From the NCBI GenBank assembly GCA_947453155.1, contig CANGFE010000029.1, positions 1 to 32,257 of the forward strand: DNA of 32,257 nucleotides, in the 5' to 3' direction. This document shows positions 26,251 to 32,257 of the stretch, piece by piece. A program made the position numbers and the translations under genes. Position 1 is the first letter of the stretch; each line of letters starts with the position of its first letter. Under the pieces are notes generated by a model, which did no database searches, had not been told where the DNA came from, and saw nothing but the letters and a program-made list of their open reading frames with translations. This stretch comes from Beijerinckiaceae bacterium (lineage in GTDB: Bacteria; Pseudomonadota; Alphaproteobacteria; Rhizobiales; Beijerinckiaceae).

Positions 26251-27935
26251 TTTGGTATCTCCGCAAAGAGATGCGGAAAATGCTCGACGAGCGATTGCAC
26301 CGGATTGGGTGCGGCTTGTCCCAGGCCGCAAATCGAGGAATCGCGCATGACCTGAGCAAGATCATCCAGAAGAGACAAATCCCAAGTCTCGCCTTTCATG
26401 AGCTGCAAGGATTTTGCCGTGCCCAAACGACAGGGCGTGCATTGGCCGCAAGATTCATCGGCGAAAAAGGCCATGAGATTGCGCGCAGCTTCTTTGAGGT
26501 CATCCTTGTCAGACAGAATGATGATCGCAGCTGAGCCGATGAAGCAGCCATATTGTTCAAGCGTTCCGAAATCGAGCGAAGCATCGACGAGCGAGGCAGG
26601 CAGGATGCCGCCAGAGGCTCCGCCGGGAAGATAGGCCGCCAATTCATGGCCTTCGGCCATGCCGCCGCAATAGTCGCTCAGTAATTGTGCCAGCGTGAGC
26701 CCCGCAGGCGCGCATTTGACGCCGGGATTTTTAACGCGGCCCGAGACTGAATAATGGCGCAAGCCAGTTGCGCCATTGCATCCCTGTTCGCGCCACCAAT
26801 TTGCGCCTTTTTCAGCGATCAGTCGAACGAAATAGAGCGTCTCGACATTATTGGTCAGCGTGGGCCGACCAAAGAGTCCGGATTGAAATGGCAAAGGCGG
26901 GCGTTGGCGCGGATAGCCGCGCTTGCCTTCGAGCGATTCGATGAGGGCTGATTCTTCGCCGCAGACATATGAGCCAGCACCGCGACGCAGATGGATCGGT
27001 GTCCAACCCGCAGGCAGATTTGCAATCTCGCGCGCCAATGTGGTGCGCAGGCCGGCATATTCATCGCGCAGGTAAAAATAAATCTCGTCGGCGCCGACAA
27101 TATGCGCGGCAATCAGCGCGCCTTCTAGAACGCGATGCGGGTCTTTTTCGAGAAGATAACGATCTTTGAAAGTGCCGGGCTCACCTTCATCGGCATTGAC
27201 GACCATGGCCTTGCGACCATTCATGCCGCGCACAGCGCGCCATTTGCGCGCGACAGGAAAACCAGCACCCCCCATGCCGCGCAAACCGGCCTGATCGAGA
27301 AGCTCCAGAAGCGCATTCGCTTCTTGTTCAGAGCTCAGCAATCTTTCGTAAAGCGCATAGCCGCCTTGCGCGCGATAGGCGTCAAAAGTGGTTTCGCATT
27401 TTTCGTCCGGTTCTGTCTGTTGGGCTTGCGCCGCAGCCATCACAGTATGGGTGTTGGCTGGTGCGATGACATTTTGGCCGACAACAGCAGCCGGTGCGCA
27501 GTCGCATTGTCCGATACAGGGCACAGGTTGAACCCGGATATTTTGATCCGTCGCCTTTTCAAGCTCCGCGAGAAGATCGTGTGATCCGGCCATCGCGCAT
27601 GATAGGCTTTCGCAAACACGGATGGTCAGTGCGGGGATGGGCGCCTCATCTCCCTTCACCACATCGAAATGCGCGTAGAAAGTCGCTGTCTCATAGGCCT
27701 CGACGAGCGAGAGGCGCAAAGCTTCTGCAAGCGCGGTGAGATGGCGCGCGCTAATCTGTCCAAAATGATCTTGAACAAGATGCAAATATTCGATGAGTAG
27801 ATCGCGACGGCGCGGGCTCTCTCCCAAGAGCGCGTCAATCTCGGCTTGGGATTGCGCATCTGCCACGCGGCCTTTTGGCGTGTTCCGCGCCTGTCCGCCG
27901 CGACCGGGATGAGGGGGCCTATCGATCCTATTCAT
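26247..27935 (-). CDS. fdhB: Formate dehydrogenase beta subunit, NuoE-NuoF fusion
   Basis: 562 residues. It passes electrons from the alpha subunit to NAD+. The N-terminal half (about 30-170) is NuoE-like with [2Fe-2S] ligands Cys108, Cys113, Cys140 and Cys144. The second part (from about 205) is NuoF-like with the GLRGMGGAGFP loop for FMN/NADH (218-228), NADEGEPGTFKDR, GSYVCGEESALIESLEGK and a [4Fe-4S] site (Cys496/499/502/536). In Rhodobacter-type FdsGBA a separate FdsG exists; a fused subunit of this size is the form of Methylobacterium Fdh1, from memory. It starts 16 bases after folC and overlaps fdhA. Confidence 0.93.
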   Translation of the reverse strand: MNRIDRPPHPGRGGQARNTPKGRVADAQSQAEIDALLGESPRRRDLLIEYLHLVQDHFGQISARHLTALAEALRLSLVEAYETATFYAHFDVVKGDEAPIPALTIRVCESLSCAMAGSHDLLAELEKATDQNIRVQPVPCIGQCDCAPAAVVGQNVIAPANTHTVMAAAQAQQTEPDEKCETTFDAYRAQGGYALYERLLSSEQEANALLELLDQAGLRGMGGAGFPVARKWRAVRGMNGRKAMVVNADEGEPGTFKDRYLLEKDPHRVLEGALIAAHIVGADEIYFYLRDEYAGLRTTLAREIANLPAGWTPIHLRRGAGSYVCGEESALIESLEGKRGYPRQRPPLPFQSGLFGRPTLTNNVETLYFVRLIAEKGANWWREQGCNGATGLRHYSVSGRVKNPGVKCAPAGLTLAQLLSDYCGGMAEGHELAAYLPGGASGGILPASLVDASLDFGTLEQYGCFIGSAAIIILSDKDDLKEAARNLMAFFADESCGQCTPCRLGTAKSLQLMKGETWDLSLLDDLAQVMRDSSICGLGQAAPNPVQSLVEHFPHLFAEIPK

Positions 27936-27951
27936 GGGATCAGTTTAATCC

Positions 27952-29289
27952 TCAATCGGGCGGCGTGCCATTGGCCGCAAGCACAGCACCCGCCAGATAG
28001 AGCGAGCCGCAGATCAGAATGCGCGGAGCCATGGGCCAGCTCCGTGTGCTGAGCACTTGCAAAGCCGCCTCCACACTCTCAGTAGAACGCGCGGAAATCT
28101 GTGCAGCCTTGGCTAGCGCCGCAATCTCCTCGGCAGAGCGCGCCACATGTTCGCCGGGGATCGGGAGCGCGATCAATTCCTGCGCGAGACCGGAAAAATG
28201 GGACAGGAAAGCCGCCGTGTCCTTGGTCGAGAGCGAGCCGCACAGCAGGATCAAGGGTCGCGATTGACGCTCCTCGAATTGCGCCATGGCCTCTGCCAAC
28301 ACGCGGCCACCCGCTTCATTATGCGCGCCATCGAGCCAAAGCTCAGCCCCCTTTGGCGCGAGATCCATGAGAGCTCCGCGTGTCAGGCTTTGCAGGCGTG
28401 CCGGCCATTCGGCATGGCTCAGACCTTGCGCAATGGCAGCGCTGGTGAGGTCCGGCACGCATTGGCGCAGGCAGGCAATGGCGAGTGCCGCATTGTCGAT
28501 CTGGTGGCGGCCCGACAGTCGCGGCAGCGGCAGATCGAGCAGGCCTTGTGCGTCTTCGAAAATCAAATGGCCATTTTCTTCCCGCGCGGTGAAATCGCGT
28601 TCGGCCAAAATCATCGGTGCACGTGCGCGGCGTGCGTCGCGTTCCAGCTCGCGCAAGGCATCCTCGGCCTGCGCGGCGCTAAAGACAGGCGCACCGGGCT
28701 TGATGATTCCGGCCTTGGCGGAAGCGATCTCAGCAATGGTAGTGCCCAAAAATTCCGGATGATCCATGGAGATTGGCGTGATGATTGTGGCGAGCGGATA
28801 ATCGATCACATTGGTGGAATCATAGCGCCCGCCCAAGCCTGTTTCGAGCAGCAGATAATCAGCTGGATGTTCGCTGAATAAAAGCAAAGCTGCACAGGTG
28901 GTGATTTCAAACATGGTAACGGAGGCGCCGTCATTGGCCTTTTCGCAACGGGCGAAAGCATCGACCAATTCATCTTCCGTCACGAGACGGCCACGCCCCT
29001 TTTGTCCCAAGCGAATGCGCTCATGAAAGCGCACAAGATGGGGAGATGTATAGACATGGACGCTTTTGCCAGCCGCTTCCAGCATGGCGCGCATCAGCGC
29101 GACTGTGGAGCCTTTGCCATTGGTGCCCGCTACATGCAGAACGGGCGGCAGCTTTTGTTCTGGGTGCCCGAGCTTGGCGAGCAGATCAAATGTGCGCCCC
29201 AGCGACAGATCAATCTTGCGCGGATGGAGCGAGAGGAAACGCTCGAGCATTTCCTCTGATTGATTCATCTGTGGCGCTTTATCCGCCAC
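27952..29289 (-). CDS. folC: Folylpolyglutamate synthase / dihydrofolate synthase
   Basis: 445 residues. FolC joins glutamate to dihydropteroate and lengthens the polyglutamate tail of folates in the cytoplasm. Mur-ligase type motifs are HVAGTNGKGST (52-62, ATP loop), TSPHLVRFHERIRL, the ATPISMDHPEFLG-like block (ITPISMDHPEFLG), SGRHQIDNAALA and LDGAHNEAGG. Start uncertain: GTG 29289 (6 bases after the accD stop) or ATG 29268, neither with a strong ribosome site. It sits in trpB-trpA-accD-folC, a common alphaproteobacterial order, and is followed by fdhB rather than the usual trxA. Confidence 0.94.
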   Translation of the reverse strand: MADKAPQMNQSEEMLERFLSLHPRKIDLSLGRTFDLLAKLGHPEQKLPPVLHVAGTNGKGSTVALMRAMLEAAGKSVHVYTSPHLVRFHERIRLGQKGRGRLVTEDELVDAFARCEKANDGASVTMFEITTCAALLLFSEHPADYLLLETGLGGRYDSTNVIDYPLATIITPISMDHPEFLGTTIAEIASAKAGIIKPGAPVFSAAQAEDALRELERDARRARAPMILAERDFTAREENGHLIFEDAQGLLDLPLPRLSGRHQIDNAALAIACLRQCVPDLTSAAIAQGLSHAEWPARLQSLTRGALMDLAPKGAELWLDGAHNEAGGRVLAEAMAQFEERQSRPLILLCGSLSTKDTAAFLSHFSGLAQELIALPIPGEHVARSAEEIAALAKAAQISARSTESVEAALQVLSTRSWPMAPRILICGSLYLAGAVLAANGTPPD

Positions 29290-29295
29290 GGCTGA

Positions 29296-30153
29296 TTAGG
29301 CCGCAGCCGATGTATTGGTGAGCAGGCGGCACAGGCGCGCGAGTGTGGCGCGCATGTCGCCGCGCGGCACAACCATATCGACCATGCCATGCGCCTTCAA
29401 ATATTCCGCACGCTGGAAACCATCGGGCAGACGTTCGCGAATGGTCTGCTCAATCACGCGCGCACCGGCAAAGCCGATGACAGCGCCGGGCTCTGCAATC
29501 TGAATATCGCCGAGCATGGCGTAAGAGGCGGTGACACCGCCGGTCGTCGGATTGGTGAGCACAACGATATAAGGCAGTTTCGCTGCACGCAGACGCTGCA
29601 CAGCCACCGTTGTGCGCGGCATTTGCATGAGCGAGAACATGCCTTCTTGCATGCGCGCGCCACCTGATGCCGTGAAGATGATGAAAGGCGTTTTGCGCGC
29701 AATCGCCGTTTCCATGCCGGTGATGATCGCTTCGCCTGCGGCCATGCCGAGAGAACCGCCCATGAAATCGAAATCCTGCACAGCGACAGTCGCCGGTGCA
29801 TTTTCAATTTTGCCAACAGCCAGCTTCACAGCATCCTGACTGCCCGTCTTGGAGCGATATTCTTTCAGGCGGTCAGTGTAGCGCTTCACATCTTTGAACT
29901 TCAGCGGATCAACCGGCACTTCGGGTGTGGCGATCTCTTCGAAGCTGCCATTGTCAAAAAGCGCGGTAAGACGCTCTTTCGCCGGGCAACGCATATGATA
30001 GCCCGAGCCCGGCACAACATAGAGATTGGCTGCGAGATCTTTGTGAAAGACCAGCTGGCCGGAATCAGGGCATTTCACCCAGAGATTTTCGGGCGTGTCG
30101 CGCTTGAGAATCGAGCGGATCTTTGGCGGGACGACGTTGGAAATCCAGTTCAT
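29296..30153 (-). CDS. accD: Acetyl-CoA carboxylase, carboxyltransferase subunit beta
   Basis: 285 residues. With AccA it transfers CO2 from carboxybiotin to acetyl-CoA, forming malonyl-CoA for fatty-acid synthesis. Carboxyltransferase motifs are [27 protein letters not shown] and [17 protein letters not shown]. The N-terminal zinc ribbon of E. coli AccD (four Cys) is degenerate: only Cys28 remains, and Ser31, Val47 and Ser50 stand where the others would be. I recall the same loss in other Hyphomicrobiales, so it is probably a clade trait. It lies 21 bases after trpA and 6 before folC. Confidence 0.96.
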   Translation of the reverse strand: MNWISNVVPPKIRSILKRDTPENLWVKCPDSGQLVFHKDLAANLYVVPGSGYHMRCPAKERLTALFDNGSFEEIATPEVPVDPLKFKDVKRYTDRLKEYRSKTGSQDAVKLAVGKIENAPATVAVQDFDFMGGSLGMAAGEAIITGMETAIARKTPFIIFTASGGARMQEGMFSLMQMPRTTVAVQRLRAAKLPYIVVLTNPTTGGVTASYAMLGDIQIAEPGAVIGFAGARVIEQTIRERLPDGFQRAEYLKAHGMVDMVVPRGDMRATLARLCRLLTNTSAAA

Positions 30154-30174
30154 CGGACGTGATATCCTTTGGGC

Positions 30175-31014
30175 TTATTCAGCTGCAGCCTTGCGCGCTT
30201 GGCGCACGCCATCGGCAATTTCAGAAACGAGTTTGGTCACAGCGCCAATGGTCTTGGGCGTTGCGCCATTCTTCTCGTCGAGTGAATTTTTCAGCGTGTC
30301 GATTAGCGCAGAGCCGACCACCACACCATCGGCATAGGCAGCAATCGCGCCAGCCGTTTGCGCATTCTTCACGCCAAAGCCAACGGCGATGGGCAATTGC
30401 GTTTGTCTTTTGATGCGCGCAACAGCGTCGCCGACTTTGGAATAGTCAGGTGTTGCGGCACCCGTAATGCCGGTGATCGACACGTAATAGAGAAAGCCCG
30501 ATGTATTGGTCAGCACTTTCGGCAAGCGCTTATCATCGGTGGTCGGTGTCGCCAGACGAATGAAATTGAGTCCGGCCTTCAAAGCGGGAATGCACAATTC
30601 ATCATCTTCTTCCGGCGGCAGATCGACAACGATCAAACCATCGACACCAGCTTCATTGGCTTCGGCGATAAATTTATCAACGCCACGCACATAGATTGGA
30701 TTGAAATAGCCCATCAAAACGATGGGCGTTTCATTGTCGTCTTTGCGGAAAGCACGCACCAGATCGAGCGTCTTGGCGAGTGACATGCCAGCGGCCAGTG
30801 CACGCAAACCGGCGGCTTGAATGGAGGGACCATCAGCCATCGGATCGGTAAAGGGCATGCCGACTTCAATCACATCAGCGCCAGCCTTGGGCAGCGACTT
30901 CATCAGTTCGAGCGACGTTGCCGGATCAGGATCGCCTGCCATCAAAAAGGTGACGAGCGCAGCGCGGCCTTCAGCGCGGCATTTTGCGAAGCGTGTTTCA
31001 ATACGCGTCGTCAT
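30175..31014 (-). CDS. trpA: Tryptophan synthase alpha chain
   Basis: 279 residues. TrpA cleaves indole-3-glycerol phosphate and passes indole to TrpB. The catalytic residues are Glu50 ([17 protein letters not shown]) and Asp61 in the same block, matching Glu49 and Asp60 of Salmonella. [15 protein letters not shown] and [11 protein letters not shown] are family motifs. The ATG at 31014 shares a base with the trpB stop (TGATG) and has a G-rich ribosome site 6 bases upstream; a GTG at 31017 would add one residue. Translational coupling to trpB is expected. Confidence 0.97.
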   Translation of the reverse strand: MTTRIETRFAKCRAEGRAALVTFLMAGDPDPATSLELMKSLPKAGADVIEVGMPFTDPMADGPSIQAAGLRALAAGMSLAKTLDLVRAFRKDDNETPIVLMGYFNPIYVRGVDKFIAEANEAGVDGLIVVDLPPEEDDELCIPALKAGLNFIRLATPTTDDKRLPKVLTNTSGFLYYVSITGITGAATPDYSKVGDAVARIKRQTQLPIAVGFGVKNAQTAGAIAAYADGVVVGSALIDTLKNSLDEKNGATPKTIGAVTKLVSEIADGVRQARKAAAE

Positions 31015-32231
31015 CACATGCCCCCCAAATGTTCAGCGACGGTGAAGATGTCTTTGTCGCCACGGCCGCAGACATTGATGACCATCAAATGATCTTTCGG
31101 CTTTGTCGGTGCGAGTTTCGAGACATAGGCCAGCGCATGCGAGGGCTCGAGGGCTGGAATAATGCCTTCCATCTGGCAGCAGAGCTGCAAGGCATCGAGC
31201 GCTTCTTTGTCGGTCGCGGATGTATAAGTCACGCGGCCAATGTCGCGCAGCCAGGCATGCTCTGGTCCGATGCCGGGATAATCAAGACCTGCTGAAATCG
31301 AATGGCCTTCGTTGATTTGGCCATCTTCATTCATCAAGAGATAGGTGCGATTGCCATGCAAGACACCGGGCTTGCCGCCTGCGAGCGAGGCTGCGTGGCC
31401 ATCGGGAACACTCAAACCATGACCGGCTGCTTCAACGCCGTAAATCTCGACGCTTTTGTCATCGAGGAACGGATGGAACAGGCCAATCGCATTGGAGCCA
31501 CCGCCAATACAAGCCACGAGCGAATCCGGCAGGCGGCCTTCTTGTTCAGCCATCTGCCAACGCACTTCCGTTCCGATGATCGATTGGAAATCACGCACCA
31601 TAGCGGGATAGGGATGCGGGCCGGCGGCTGTGCCGATGCAATAAAAAGTATCCGCGACATTGGTGACCCAATCGCGCAGAGCTTCATTCATTGCATCTTT
31701 CAGCGTGCGTGCGCCTGATTGGACGGGCACGATTTTCGCGCCGAGCATTTTCATGCGGAAGACATTCGGCTTCTGACGCTCGACATCGACGGCGCCCATA
31801 TAGACGACGCATTCAAGACCATATTTCGCGCAAGCGGTCGCCGTTGCAACGCCATGTTGTCCGGCGCCTGTTTCAGCAATGATGCGCTTCTTGCCCATGC
31901 GACGGGCGAGCAAAATCTGGCCGAGCACATTGTTGATCTTATGCGCGCCGGTGTGGTTGAGCTCATCGCGCTTGAAATAGATTTTCGCGCCGCCGAGTTT
32001 CTCTGTCAGGCGTTCTGCGAAATAGAGCGGGCTCGGACGACCGACATAATGTTTGGCGAGATGATCGAGCTCAGCTTGAAAAGCCGGGTCTTTTTTGGCG
32101 ACCTCATAGGCCTTCTCAAGTTCGAGAATGAGCGGCATCAAAGTCTCGGCGACGAAGCGGCCGCCGAACAGGCCGAAATGCCCGCGCTCATCGGGTCCGG
32201 TGCGATAGGAATTCTGCAAGGTCGTGCTCAA
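31014..32231 (-). CDS. trpB: Tryptophan synthase beta chain
   Basis: 405 residues. TrpB condenses indole and serine to tryptophan with pyridoxal phosphate. The PLP lysine is Lys98 in [47 protein letters not shown] and the C-terminal NVCGRGDKD are typical of the TrpB1 type. The start is a TTG at 32231 with AGGAG 7 bases upstream. It is the first visible gene of the trpB-trpA-accD-folC-fdhB-fdhA train; trpF usually lies further upstream and would be outside the window. Confidence 0.97.
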   Translation of the reverse strand: MSTTLQNSYRTGPDERGHFGLFGGRFVAETLMPLILELEKAYEVAKKDPAFQAELDHLAKHYVGRPSPLYFAERLTEKLGGAKIYFKRDELNHTGAHKINNVLGQILLARRMGKKRIIAETGAGQHGVATATACAKYGLECVVYMGAVDVERQKPNVFRMKMLGAKIVPVQSGARTLKDAMNEALRDWVTNVADTFYCIGTAAGPHPYPAMVRDFQSIIGTEVRWQMAEQEGRLPDSLVACIGGGSNAIGLFHPFLDDKSVEIYGVEAAGHGLSVPDGHAASLAGGKPGVLHGNRTYLLMNEDGQINEGHSISAGLDYPGIGPEHAWLRDIGRVTYTSATDKEALDALQLCCQMEGIIPALEPSHALAYVSKLAPTKPKDHLMVINVCGRGDKDIFTVAEHLGGM

Positions 32232-32257
32232 AGATCGGCTCCTGAAGTCGGGCCGTA

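Overview
The window looks like chromosomal DNA of an alphaproteobacterium of the order Hyphomicrobiales (Rhizobiales), possibly near Beijerinckiaceae or Methylobacteriaceae. The evidence is an Irr-type Fur regulator beside a fabA-fabB-fabI operon, an AccD whose zinc ribbon has lost its cysteines, a DUF1150 gene after an Hsp20 gene, and a two-subunit formate dehydrogenase with a fused NuoE/NuoF-like subunit as in methylotrophs. The genus cannot be fixed from the sequence alone. Almost all of it is housekeeping DNA. There is no phage, IS element, CRISPR array or integrase, and no gene-free stretch longer than about 255 bases.

Layout. 1-3100: the 3' half of pnp, a Spy/CpxP-like periplasmic protein, and an outer-membrane protein made of two tandem beta-barrels, preceded by a tandem 16-bp direct repeat. 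3100-7050: fabA-fabB-fabI on the minus strand, divergent from irr, then an SH3-domain exported protein. 7300-9170: a D-2-hydroxyacid dehydrogenase, then hsp20 behind a textbook sigma-32-type promoter, then DUF1150. 9165-18254: penicillin-binding protein 1A, divergent from a replication/repair block dnaN-recF-recQ-gyrB (dnaA is not present). 18286-20334: a minus-strand TadG-TadE-TadE trio. 20450-22215: a lipoprotein with a glycine zipper, tRNA-Arg(CCG) and small unknown proteins. 22204-23312: an OmpR-type response regulator followed by an IHF/HU-like protein. 23488-32231: a long minus-strand gene train, trpB-trpA-accD-folC-fdhB-fdhA, with short gaps or overlaps throughout.

How they fit together. 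The trp-acc-fol segment joins the last steps of tryptophan synthesis, malonyl-CoA formation and folate polyglutamylation. The formate dehydrogenase pair follows folC by 16 nt and is probably co-transcribed, linking folate one-carbon metabolism with formate oxidation to CO2 and NADH. The regulator/IHF-like pair lies directly downstream of the formate dehydrogenase genes on the same strand, without a kinase gene.

I found no clear undescribed multi-gene system. The best leads are the IHF-like protein lacking the DNA-kinking proline next to an orphan response regulator, the double-barrel porin-like protein with its phased direct repeat, the folC-formate dehydrogenase junction, CtrA-like sites ahead of dnaN and tadG, and a terminator-like hairpin abutting the 5' end of tRNA-Arg.
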